DNA of 64,000 bases from Streptomyces sp. BV286 (lineage in GTDB: Bacteria > Actinomycetota > Actinomycetes > Streptomycetales > Streptomycetaceae). Below the pieces are notes generated by a model. The model was not told the origin of the DNA and made no database searches. It saw nothing but the letters and a program-made list of their open reading frames with translations. This document shows positions 52,138-60,328 of this stretch, in pieces (within the stretch, counting starts at the first letter, position 1; each line of letters starts with the position of its first letter). A program made the translations under genes and the position numbers. The stretch covers positions 1 through 64,000 of the forward strand of contig NZ_JAHRIB010000204.1 of the NCBI RefSeq assembly GCF_019090165.1, in the 5' to 3' direction.

Positions 52138-52206
52138 AGTGAACGCTCGCGTTCACTGCCGCGTCAAACGGTAGTGAGTCCCCGACAGTGAACGCAAGCG
52201 TTCACT
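52138..52206. promoter_or_regulatory. Twin TetR operators in the efflux/regulator divergon
   Basis: Two perfect 20-bp inverted repeats, AGTGAACGC-TC-GCGTTCACT (52138-52157) and AGTGAACGC-AA-GCGTTCACT (52187-52206), differing only in the central two bases. Their starts are 49 bp apart. Confidence 0.9.
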
Positions 52207-52305
52207 GAAGTCGCTGCCGCGTTGCGCTACTTGACCGTCAACGGACCCCCGGGTCCGGGGTGGCACGCGCGCGTGCCGCTCGCCCGCTCACACGGAGACA
52301 CGCTC

Positions 52306-52929
52306 ATGGTTACTTCGGGTTGGACGACCGCCCCCGCTCGGGCGGCCTCCCCGCGCCGCCGCGGCGCCGTACTCGAACGTGCGATCCTCGAAGCCGCGCT
52401 GGAACAGCTCAGCACGGTCGGCTGGAACGGCCTCACGATGGAGGGCGTCGCGGCCGGCGCCCAGACCGGCAAGGCCGCGGTCTACCGTCGCTGGCCGTCC
52501 AAGGAGGACCTCGTCGCCGACGCGCTCCAGGCGGGGCTGCCGCCCCTCGCGGACGTGCCCGATCTGGGAAGCGTGCGGGACGACCTGCTGGAGCTGTGCC
52601 GACGGGCGCGCGAGGCGATGTTCTCGCGCCCCGGTTTCGCGCTGCGCTCGGTGATTCACGAATGCGACTCGTCCCAGGCTCAGCGCTTCCAGGAGGTGAT
52701 CATGGAGGGGGTCGTGGAGCCGACCGTCCGTCTGCTCGGAGAGGTCGTCGACCGGGGGATCCGTCGGGGGGAGGTGCGGCCCGACGCGGCGAACTCCTAC
52801 GTTTTCGACGCCATTCCGGCCATGATGATGTACCGATCGAAGATGTGCGCGAGCGAATGGAGCGAGCGCGATCTCGAGGAGATGATCGACCAGTTCATGG
52901 TTCCGCTGCTGCGTCCGGCGCGTGTCTGA
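52306..52929 (+). CDS. TetR-family repressor of the adjacent efflux pump
   Basis: 207 residues, ATG with GGAG upstream. HTH: ILEAALEQLSTVGWNGLTMEG then AQTGKAAVYRRWPSKEDL, the family recognition helix. C-terminal ligand domain (TetR_C_11-like) follows. The palindromes in the shared upstream region are its obvious targets, so it should repress both itself and the pump; the ligand is unknown. Confidence 0.92.
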   Translation: MVTSGWTTAPARAASPRRRGAVLERAILEAALEQLSTVGWNGLTMEGVAAGAQTGKAAVYRRWPSKEDLVADALQAGLPPLADVPDLGSVRDDLLELCRRAREAMFSRPGFALRSVIHECDSSQAQRFQEVIMEGVVEPTVRLLGEVVDRGIRRGEVRPDAANSYVFDAIPAMMMYRSKMCASEWSERDLEEMIDQFMVPLLRPARV

Positions 52930-53022
52930 CCGGCCTGTGGGCCGAAGGGCCGGAGATGCTCGGCGTGCTCCTGGGAACCGGGGTGTCGGGTGAGGTCGAG
53001 GGCGGCGTAGGCTGAGCACGCC

Positions 53023-53724
53023 ATGCCGTACGAACCACCTACCCACACCGTCGAGCGCTCCCTGCGCGCCACGACCGGAGCGAAGGTCATCGCCGGCGTC
53101 GACGAGGTGGGGCGCGGCGCCTGGGCCGGCCCGGTCACCGTCTGCGCGGCGGTCACGGGCCTGCGTCGCCCGCCCGAAGGCCTCACCGACTCCAAACTGC
53201 TCACCGTCAAGAGGCGTACCGCGCTCGCCGAGATACTGGCGACGTGGGTGACCTCGTACGCCCTGGGGCACGCCTCTCCGGAGGAGATCGACCACATGGG
53301 CATGACGGCCGCACTGCGACTGGCGGCCGGCCGGGCCCTCGAAACCCTGCCGGTGCGTCCCGACGCGGTCATCCTCGACGGCAAGCACGACTACCTCGGG
53401 AACCCGTGGCGGGTCCGCACGGTGATCAAGGGCGACCAGTCCTGTATCGCCGTCGCGGCCGCATCGGTGATCGCGAAGGTCCAGCGCGACAAAATGATGG
53501 CCGAACTGGGTATGGACCATGCAGACTTCGGTTTTGCGGCCAACGCCGGGTATCCGTCACCGGTTCACAAGGCCGCGCTGGAGATGCGGGGCCCCACCCC
53601 GTACCACCGGTTGTCGTGGGCGTATCTTGATGCGCTGCCCCAGTGGCGGCACCTCAAGAAGGTCCGCAGTTGGGCGGACGGAAGCGTTCCGGAGATCGAA
53701 GGGCAACTCGGCTTCGATTTCTGA
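53023..53724 (+). CDS. rnhB: Ribonuclease HII
   Basis: Removes ribonucleotides from DNA, 233 residues. Catalytic acidic residues lie in GVDEVGRGAWAGP (Asp and Glu), DAVILDGKHDYL (Asp) and IAKVQRDKMM (Asp). TAGGCT at 53008-53013 may be the -10. The gene that follows encodes an uncharacterised protein 68 bases on. Confidence 0.95.
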   Translation: MPYEPPTHTVERSLRATTGAKVIAGVDEVGRGAWAGPVTVCAAVTGLRRPPEGLTDSKLLTVKRRTALAEILATWVTSYALGHASPEEIDHMGMTAALRLAAGRALETLPVRPDAVILDGKHDYLGNPWRVRTVIKGDQSCIAVAAASVIAKVQRDKMMAELGMDHADFGFAANAGYPSPVHKAALEMRGPTPYHRLSWAYLDALPQWRHLKKVRSWADGSVPEIEGQLGFDF

Positions 53725-53792
53725 CGATCCCGTTCGCACTCATGTGCCACCCGCCTTCGCGAGTCGCACCGGCGTTTGATAAAAATCAGCTC

Positions 53793-54422
53793 ATGCCTCT
53801 CATTCCCGAGGAGCCTCAGATTCACGAGAGTGCCCAGGGTCCCCGCGTCAGTCCGGCCACAAACCGGACCGCGCCGACCCCCCGTCCCGTACCCGGCCCC
53901 CGTCCCGCGGCTCCGCCGCGTCCCGGCCGTCCGGGTCCTGTCCGGCCGACGCCGCCTGTGCAACGCACTGCGCGCGACACGGCCGTGGCCAAGCCGGGGC
54001 CGTCCGCCCCGGCGGCCCCCACCGCAGCCTCGACTCCGCAGATCCAGCTGATCCCGGCCTCGGCCGAGGGCGCGCTGGACGCCGCCGAGGAAGCGGTCGA
54101 CCTGCTCCTTGACTCGGGCAGGGTCCCCGGTGAGGTGCTGGTGATCACCACCGGCGAACCGCACCCGTGGGCCGCGCACGAGCTCTCCTTCGGTGAGGCC
54201 GCGTACTGGGCCCAGCACGACGCGGGAGACGACGTGTTCTACGCCGACGCCTCCGCAGTCGGTCGTGCCGCGTCCCGGCCCGTGGTCGTCGTCGCCGTCA
54301 ACGGTGGGCCCGACACCACTGCCGCCACCGCCCTGCCGCTGGCCCTCGGCCGAGCCGGCGCCCTGCTGATCGTCTGCGGGGACCCGCAGCAGATCAACTC
54401 GGTGCTGGGCGCGCGGGTCTGA
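53793..54422 (+). CDS. Protein of unknown function with a helicase-tail-like C-terminus
   Basis: 209 residues from the ATG at 53793. The first 80 residues are Pro/Arg/Ala-rich. The rest has the look of a truncated superfamily-1 helicase C-terminal segment: EGALDAAEEAVDLLLDSG, GEVLVITTGEPHPW, RPVVVVAVNGGPDTT and LLIVCGDPQQI (the GDPQQ string is typical of UvrD-like motif positions), but with no Walker A, so it has no ATPase activity by itself. It is downstream of rnhB. A strikingly AT-rich GATAAAAAT lies 12 bases upstream, unusual here. Confidence 0.6.
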   Translation: MPLIPEEPQIHESAQGPRVSPATNRTAPTPRPVPGPRPAAPPRPGRPGPVRPTPPVQRTARDTAVAKPGPSAPAAPTAASTPQIQLIPASAEGALDAAEEAVDLLLDSGRVPGEVLVITTGEPHPWAAHELSFGEAAYWAQHDAGDDVFYADASAVGRAASRPVVVVAVNGGPDTTAATALPLALGRAGALLIVCGDPQQINSVLGARV

Positions 54423-54454
54423 GGTCCCCCGCTCTTCCAGGGGATCTCGCGACA

Positions 54455-54478
54455 CAGAGGCCACTGCGGTGGCCTCTG
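54455..54478 (+). terminator. Hairpin terminator
   Basis: Perfect 10-bp stem CAGAGGCCAC / GTGGCCTCTG with a 4-base loop, 33 bases after the previous stop. Confidence 0.82.
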
Positions 54479-54512
54479 CTCGGAGCGATGCACAGAGGAC
54501 GGTCCGGCGTGT

Positions 54513-54572
54513 GCCGGAACGGGTCGCGTACCGCCCCCATCGTGATGAGGGCGGTACGCGACCCGTTCCGGC
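54513..54572. repeat. 24-bp perfect inverted repeat
   Basis: Arms at 54513-54536 and 54549-54572 pair perfectly over 24 bp, with a 12-base loop. It lies after the terminator above, so it is a second, much stronger structure, in a gene-free region. Confidence 0.93.
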
Positions 54573-54699
54573 GACCCGGGCCAGGCCGTCGGCCGGGCGG
54601 GCTCGCTCTCGCCGGTGCGTGATCGTGTTCGCGGTCGTGCCGGCGGGGCGTCGATGCGCGTAGCGATGCGCTGAGTTGTGCCTGCCCGAACTGCGTGAG

Positions 54700-54995
54700 G
54701 TGCTGCCACTGTGCGGGCCCCGCCATACCTGTTCGTGGCGTGGCGGTGATGCCTGCCGGACCTGTGTGAGGCGTGGCACGTGAGGCGTGACAGTCGGGCC
54801 TGCCGAAGGGACGGGAGGTGCTGCGCCTGTGCCCGTCGGACCTGTTTGTGGCGTGGCGGTGATGCTTACCGGGCCTGCGTGAGGCGTGACAGTCGACGTG
54901 TTGCGCCCGTGCCCGCCGGACCCGTTGTGGCGTGGCGGTGCTGTCTGCCGGACCTGCGTGAGCCGTGACAGGTGAGGCGTGACAGTCGTGCTCGC
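54700..54995. repeat. Degenerate repeat array in the gene desert
   Basis: About three imperfect copies of a unit of 80-110 bp; each contains GTGGCGTGGCGGTG (54735, 54848, 54927), followed by a CCGG(A/G)CCTG(C/T)GTGAG segment and, near the end, GGCGTGACAGTCG. The copies are diverged and differ in length. Confidence 0.75.
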
Positions 54996-55162
54996 CGGAT
55001 GTGCGTGCGGCGGTGGCGCAGTGATCGCCGGACCTGTCCGAGGCCGCGCTGCTCACACCCGCGTGTTTCACGTCGCCGGGTGCGACCGGCCCCCGTGGTG
55101 CTCGCGAGAGGCGCTCCCCGCCCGTTTCCGTGCCTGCCGCAGCCGCAGCCGCAGCCGTCGAC

Positions 55163-55789
55163 TCAGCGGGCGGCAGCGCGGCGCAGCATCTCCGAGGCGG
55201 CGCCACCCGTGCGTGGCTGCACGGTCTCGGCCGCCGCGAACGACTCCAGCGACTCCGGTGGTGAGTCCGCGCTGGGGCGGCGCCCTCCCCGTCCCTCACC
55301 GAGCACCTGCCAGCCGTCACGTGTCAGCGTGATGTACGCGCCACAGCGCAGTCCGTGCAGTGTGCAGGCGTCCCGCAGCCCCCACATCCACGCCCCGTCC
55401 TCCTCGGTCCAACGCGCGTCGCCCTCACGGCAGTAGAGCAACACCGCCGTACGCACCGGGGTGCGGCGCCGCAGGTCGTGCGGAATGACCCGGCGCAGCT
55501 GTGCGAGCAGCGCGTTCCGGAACACCCATCCGTCCGCCGGAGCCGGCCGCCGAGTGAAGGAGGCGCTCGCGTTCAGCCGTTCGTCGGGGTCGAGCACCGC
55601 CACGATCGCGGTCGTGGGCCCGGGCCGATGCCGCGCGTGCAGCCCACTGACGACCTCACGAGGATTGCGCAGCAGCGGAATCCCGGCGGCGGCCCATTCG
55701 GCGGGCTCGAGCATCCGAGCCAGTGGGTTGGCGGAGTTGGCGGACGTCGACATCGATGCCGCCGAGGACGGAGCGAATCCGAAGGTCAC
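55163..55789 (-). CDS. Conserved-looking hypothetical protein
   Basis: 208 residues from the GTG at 55789, which has GGGAGGACC upstream. The middle is rich in motifs such as GLHARHRPGPTTAIVAVLDPD, FRNALLAQLRRVIPHDL, PVRTAVLLYCREGDARWTE and the mixed Cys region ACTLHGLRCGAYITLTRDGW. I cannot assign it to a family. Predicted soluble. It is downstream of recQ on the same strand (221 bases), possibly co-transcribed. Confidence 0.65.
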   Translation of the reverse strand: MTFGFAPSSAASMSTSANSANPLARMLEPAEWAAAGIPLLRNPREVVSGLHARHRPGPTTAIVAVLDPDERLNASASFTRRPAPADGWVFRNALLAQLRRVIPHDLRRRTPVRTAVLLYCREGDARWTEEDGAWMWGLRDACTLHGLRCGAYITLTRDGWQVLGEGRGGRRPSADSPPESLESFAAAETVQPRTGGAASEMLRRAAAR

Positions 55790-56010
55790 GGTCCTCCCTT
55801 CGGCTACGCGCCCACACTGCGGGCGGGGGTCGGACTGGGGGAGCGCGCCGCAGCACAGCCCGAACGGGCGGCCTCGGGAGGCCACGCGGGGCGCGTAGCC
55901 AATTCTTCCTGTCGAACTTGGTTGCGGCAACGAGCAATTGGGGCCACCGACCGTTATCTGACGATCCGCCGCATATATCCCTGCCCGGTGTCCACACGGC
56001 TACGCGTTGA

Positions 56011-58173
56011 TCACCCTTGCACGGCGAGGACCAGCGGCAACACCCCCTGTGCGCCGGCTCGCCGGAGCAGGCGCGCGGCCACCGCGAGCGTCCAGCCGGT
56101 GTCGGTCGAGTCGTCCACGAGGAGGACGGGCCCTTCGGACTGGGCGAGGGCCGCGGTCAGGGCCGGCGGCACCACGAGAGCGCCGTCGAGGGCCTTCAGC
56201 CGCTGCGCGCTGTTGCTTCTGGAGACCTGCGCGCGATCGGCGCCCGGGGCGTATTCGATGGAGCCCAGCAGGGGCAGGCGGCCGACCTCCGCGATCCGTG
56301 CGCCCAGCGACTGGACCAGACGTGGCCGCCGGTGCGACGCCATGGTGACGACACCGACCGGGCGCGGCTGTGCGTCGGAACTGCCCGAGGCCCAGCCGCC
56401 CGGGCCCTTCGCCCAGTCCGCCAGCACGCCGACGACGGCCTGCGCCACATCGTCGGGAACGGGTTCGTCCGAGGCCTGTGGTCCGAGCATGGGCCGCAGC
56501 CGGTTGCCCCAGCCGATGTCCGACAGGCGTCCCAGCGCCCGACCGGTCGAGGCCTGTTCGCCGGCCGGGATGCGTCCCTTCAGGTCGACTCCCACGGCGG
56601 GCAGACCCGTCGGCCACATCTTCCGGGGCTCCACCTCGACACCCGCGCGGCCGAGCTCTCCACGGGCCGAGTCCAGGGCGGTCGAGGACACGGCGTCGGA
56701 GAACCGCGGCTTCGTGCAGGTGTCACAGCGACCGCACGGGGCCGCTCCCTCGTCGTCCAGCTGTCGGCGCAGGAACTCCATCCGGCAGCCCGTCGTCGTC
56801 ACGTAGTCGCGCATGGCCTGCTGCTCGGCCGCGCGCTGCTTCGCGACCCACGCGTAGCGCTCGGTGTCGTACGCCCATGGTGTGCCCGTGGAGATCCAGC
56901 CGCCCTTGACGCGCTGAACGGCGCCGTCCACGTCAAGGACCTTGAGCATCGTCTCGAGCCGTGACCGGCGCAGCTCCACCAGTGGTTCGAGCGCGGGGAG
57001 CGAGAGGGGACGGCCCGCCTGGCCGAGAGCGTCCAGGGTGCGCCTGACCTGCTCCTCCGGAGGAAAGGCGATCGAGGCGAAGTACTGCCAGATCGCCTGA
57101 TCCTCCTTGCCCGGCAGGAGCAGCACCTCGGCATGCTCCACGCCGCGGCCCGCACGCCCCACCTGCTGGTAGTACGCGATGGGGGAGGACGGCGACCCCA
57201 GGTGCACCACGAAGCCGAGGTCGGGCTTGTCGAAGCCCATGCCCAGCGCCGACGTGGCCACGAGGGCCTTGACCCGGTTGGCCAGCAGATCCTCCTCCGC
57301 CTGCTGGCGGTCCGCGTTCTCCGTCTTCCCCGTGTATGAGGTCACCGTGTGCCCGCTCTGCCGGAGGAAGGCGGTGACCTCCTCGGCGGCGGCCACGGTG
57401 AGCGTGTAGATGATTCCGGAGCCCGGCAGCTCGGCCAGGTGCTCGGCGAGCCAGGCCATCCGGTGGGCGGCGTCCGGCAACTGCAGTACACCGAGGCTCA
57501 GACTCTCCCGGTCCAGTGGGCCGCGCAGGACGAGGGCGTCCGTGCTGCCGCCGGTGCCCAGCTGCTCGGCCACGTCGGCCGTCACGCGCGCGTTCGCCGT
57601 GGCGGTGGTGGCGAGGACGGGGACGCCCGGGGGCAGATCGGCGAGCATCGTCCGCAGGCGGCGGTAGTCCGGCCGGAAGTCGTGGCCCCAGTCGGAGATG
57701 CAGTGCGCCTCGTCCACCACGAGCAGGCCGGTCGCCGCGGCGAGTTTGGGCAGTACCTGGTCACGGAAGTCCGGATTGTTGAGGCGCTCCGGGCTCACCA
57801 GAAGGACATCGACCTCACCCGCGGCCACCTCGTCCTGGATCGTGTCCCACTCCTCCGTGTTGGACGAGTTGATGGTCCGCGCCCGGATGCCGGCACGGGC
57901 GGCAGCCTCGACCTGGTTACGCATGAGAGCGAGGAGCGGGGAGACGATGACAGTGGGACCTGCCCCCTGCTCACGCAGCAGCGCGGTCGCGACGAAGTAC
58001 ACGGCGGACTTGCCCCAGCCGGTGCGCTGCACCACCAGGGCCCTGCGCTTGTCGGCCACCAGGGCCTCGATGGCGCGCCACTGGTCCTCGCGCAGCCGGG
58101 CGTCGCCCGCCGGCGCGCCGACGAGGCGGGCGAGGACGATGTCGGCCGCGGCGTGCAGCTCTTCGTTGCTCAT
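56011..58173 (-). CDS. RecQ-type helicase fused to a C-terminal phosphoribosyltransferase-like domain
   Basis: 720 residues. RecQ core: Walker A in VVQRTGWGKSAVY, VSPLLALMRNQVEAA, DEAH in VVDEAHCISDWGHDFRPDY, and TTATANARV; a C-terminal helicase half with GMGFDKPDLGFVVHLG. A zinc region (C-x-x-C cluster in CGRCDTCTKP) follows. The last 140 residues or so show a PRTase-like signature: LLVDDSTDTGWTLAVAARLLR is the PRPP-binding loop with its acidic pair, and upstream AYAP-type loops as in ComF-like enzymes. Divergent from the DUF4192 gene across a region with DnaA boxes. Confidence 0.85.
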   Translation of the reverse strand: MSNEELHAAADIVLARLVGAPAGDARLREDQWRAIEALVADKRRALVVQRTGWGKSAVYFVATALLREQGAGPTVIVSPLLALMRNQVEAAARAGIRARTINSSNTEEWDTIQDEVAAGEVDVLLVSPERLNNPDFRDQVLPKLAAATGLLVVDEAHCISDWGHDFRPDYRRLRTMLADLPPGVPVLATTATANARVTADVAEQLGTGGSTDALVLRGPLDRESLSLGVLQLPDAAHRMAWLAEHLAELPGSGIIYTLTVAAAEEVTAFLRQSGHTVTSYTGKTENADRQQAEEDLLANRVKALVATSALGMGFDKPDLGFVVHLGSPSSPIAYYQQVGRAGRGVEHAEVLLLPGKEDQAIWQYFASIAFPPEEQVRRTLDALGQAGRPLSLPALEPLVELRRSRLETMLKVLDVDGAVQRVKGGWISTGTPWAYDTERYAWVAKQRAAEQQAMRDYVTTTGCRMEFLRRQLDDEGAAPCGRCDTCTKPRFSDAVSSTALDSARGELGRAGVEVEPRKMWPTGLPAVGVDLKGRIPAGEQASTGRALGRLSDIGWGNRLRPMLGPQASDEPVPDDVAQAVVGVLADWAKGPGGWASGSSDAQPRPVGVVTMASHRRPRLVQSLGARIAEVGRLPLLGSIEYAPGADRAQVSRSNSAQRLKALDGALVVPPALTAALAQSEGPVLLVDDSTDTGWTLAVAARLLRRAGAQGVLPLVLAVQG

Positions 58174-58223
58174 GGCTCCATGCAACCCGATGGGTCGGAC
58201 ATCGCGCGAATGGGTCCGCCTGC

Positions 58224-58265
58224 TGTGGACAACTTCTGACGTGATCATGGCCGTGGTTATCCACA
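58224..58265. promoter_or_regulatory. Facing pair of DnaA boxes in the recQ/DUF4192 divergent promoter region
   Basis: TGTGGACAA at 58224-58232 (TTGTCCACA on the other strand, the preferred Streptomyces DnaA box) and TTATCCACA at 58257-58265 (the classic DnaA box), convergently arranged, 24 bp apart. A longer CTGTGGA/TCCACAG inverted repeat is formed by the outer parts. Confidence 0.75.
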
Positions 58266-58305
58266 GGGCAAAGCGGAATTCCGGGATCCGCGGGATGGTC
58301 ACGAC

Positions 58306-60126
58306 ATGACGAACCACAGCGAACCGGCCGGGAACCTCGGCGACGGTGACATCGACGGATGCGATGAGAACGGCGGGCTGGACGAGCAGGACGGATCGGG
58401 CGGGGAGACCGGACGTGGCATGCGAGGTGCGCAGAGCGGACCCGGCGTGCTGGGCAGGGAGAGCGAGGGCGGCCCGCACGGGGGAGCGGGCGGAAACCGT
58501 CGTGGAGACGGGCCGGCGCGCCGTGAAACCGGCTTCGGGCACGACGCCTCAGGGCACAGTGGCCAGGGCCAGGAGCGTGGTGGGCACGGGGAGGACCGGG
58601 ACGGACACGGGGAGAGCCAGGACGGACACGGGGAGAGCCAGGACGAACACGGGGAGAGCCGGGACGGTACGGGTTCCGCCGATCTGGTCCATGGCCCGCC
58701 AGCCACCCCGTACCCCGAGCACCAGGTCACCCTCCGCACCCCCGCTGAACTGGCCGATGCCCTTCCCTACTTGCTCGGATACCGCCCTGAGGACAGCATC
58801 GTGCTCGTCGCTCTCCACGACAGGGACGGGCGCGGCCGTTTCGGTGGGCGGGCCCGGCTCGGTATCCCCGGCAACGCGGACGACTGGCCGTCCGTCGCGG
58901 AGCAACTGACCCACGGCCTGGTGAAGGGCAGCGAACGAAGGGGCGCGCTGCCCGAGAGCATGGTCGCCTTCCTCTGCCAGGATCCCAGGGAAGGCGAATC
59001 GGGCCGAGCGGTCATGGAACGCCTGCGTCCGCTCGCACAGTTGCTGCGTACGGCATGCGGAGTGCTCGACGTCCCGGTCATCGAAGCTCTCTGCATCTCG
59101 GACGGCCGCTTCTGGTCGTACTGCTGCCCCAGCGAGCACTGCTGCCCCACTGACGGCACGTCCATGGGATTGCCCGGTACCTCTGTGCTGGCCGCGGCCG
59201 CCACCTATGCCGGACTCCAGGTCCGGGGCACCCTGCGTGAGCTCAGGGCCAGGCTCACCCCGTGGGAGACCAGGGTGGCCGGGGAGCAGGAGTCCGCCCT
59301 CGACGCGGTGAGCATGGCGCTGATCCCCCGAATTCTGGACGACGAGAGCCGTGCCGTCGTGGCGGTCCAGACCCTGGAGCTGGCTCACCGGGTGATGCGC
59401 CGATTCGCCGACGCCACCCCTGCGGCCGGCAAGCCCGGCAGTCCGGCGGCGGATCTCCGGGACGACGAACTGCTGCGTCACGACGAGGCGGCCACGTTGA
59501 TCCTCGGCCTTCAGGACCGCACGACTCGGGACCGGGCAGCCGAGTGGATGGAGGGCGACGAGGCCGGACCTGCCCTGCGGCTCTGGCGGGCACTGGCCCG
59601 CCGCTGCGTCGGACCGTACGGCGAACACGCCGCGGCGCCGCTCACGCTCGCCGGATGGGTGGCCTGGTCCTCCGGTGACGAGCTGGAAGCCCGCGAAGCC
59701 CTGGCCATGGCGCTGGGAGCGGATTCCGAGTACCTCTTCGCCCGTCTCCTCCACCAGGCGTGCAACGAGGGCCTGGACCCGGAGTCGATTCGCCGCTGCC
59801 TCCGCGGGGAGCGTACGGACCGGGTGGAGGGCAAGACGGTTGCCCCTTCACTCTCGCCGGGCGCTTCCGACGGAACGTCCGGGCATTCCCCGGCGCGGCC
59901 GTCACGGGTGCCTGCCCGTCGCCGACGCAGGTCGCGGACCACGGAGAGCGCCACCGACCGGCCCGGCTCCCGACCGTCCGGTACCGGGCACACGCGCCCG
60001 TCCCGATCCGCCGCTGCTGGTGCTCCCGGGACGGATGGACCGGCCAGGGACAGCGACAGTACGAGTGGCGCGGTCCGCCCCCGACGGGTCGCCGGGCGGC
60101 CTGGGACGAAGAAGGGAGACGTATGA
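58306..60126 (+). CDS. DUF4192 domain protein with repetitive N-terminus
   Basis: 606 residues. The first 125 residues are Gly/Asp/Glu/His-rich with HGESQDG repeats. The DUF4192 domain starts at about ALPYLLGYRPEDSIVLVAL and contains FLCQDPREGESGRAV and LCISDGRFWSYCCPSEHCCP. The tail of about 90 residues is Arg/Ser/Pro-rich. Function unknown in the family. No obvious ribosome site; the start at 58306 was chosen because of MTNHSEP and the end of the upstream regulatory elements. Confidence 0.78.
   Translation: MTNHSEPAGNLGDGDIDGCDENGGLDEQDGSGGETGRGMRGAQSGPGVLGRESEGGPHGGAGGNRRGDGPARRETGFGHDASGHSGQGQERGGHGEDRDGHGESQDGHGESQDEHGESRDGTGSADLVHGPPATPYPEHQVTLRTPAELADALPYLLGYRPEDSIVLVALHDRDGRGRFGGRARLGIPGNADDWPSVAEQLTHGLVKGSERRGALPESMVAFLCQDPREGESGRAVMERLRPLAQLLRTACGVLDVPVIEALCISDGRFWSYCCPSEHCCPTDGTSMGLPGTSVLAAAATYAGLQVRGTLRELRARLTPWETRVAGEQESALDAVSMALIPRILDDESRAVVAVQTLELAHRVMRRFADATPAAGKPGSPAADLRDDELLRHDEAATLILGLQDRTTRDRAAEWMEGDEAGPALRLWRALARRCVGPYGEHAAAPLTLAGWVAWSSGDELEAREALAMALGADSEYLFARLLHQACNEGLDPESIRRCLRGERTDRVEGKTVAPSLSPGASDGTSGHSPARPSRVPARRRRRSRTTESATDRPGSRPSGTGHTRPSRSAAAGAPGTDGPARDSDSTSGAVRPRRVAGRPGTKKGDV
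58604..58666 (+). repeat. 21-bp coding tandem repeat x3
   Basis: Units at 58604, 58625 and 58646, encoding HGES(Q/R)D(G/E) repeats in the DUF4192 N-terminus; a fourth degenerate unit precedes them. Confidence 0.88.
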
Positions 60127-60328
60127 GCGCAACTGCCACGGCCGATCGGTGGGGTTCGGCGAAACGGGGCGTGACCCGCGACAGGCCCGCCCCGTTCACC
60201 TGAGTGGCGCAGCTCTCGACCGGGCCGTGCCCTCGCAGGCCTCGCCCCGTCAAAGCCTCACACATCGTCGAGCCCTCACACATCGCCGAGCACCCACTCA
60301 GCGCACGGAGCACAGAAGAAGCCGCCCC

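Larger units (their letters stand above)
54423..55162. other. 740-bp gene desert, repeat-rich
   Basis: Contains the 10-bp terminator stem, the 24-bp perfect inverted repeat, and the array of degenerate repeats. No frame has convincing coding properties. It separates a plus-strand operon (rnhB) from a minus-strand gene, so both genes end in it. Confidence 0.6.

Noticed and set aside
54394..55320. A 308-codon minus-strand open frame across the gene desert with repeated DCHAS-type peptides
   Set aside because: The repetition follows the DNA repeats, no family is recognisable, it overlaps the neighbouring minus-strand gene and the plus-strand terminators, and Cys/His-rich low-complexity translation is typical of antisense or non-coding high-GC DNA.
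58224..58265. Replication origin based on DnaA boxes
   Set aside because: Only two boxes, no dnaA/dnaN/gyrB neighbours and no AT-rich unwinding element; a regulatory pair is more likely.
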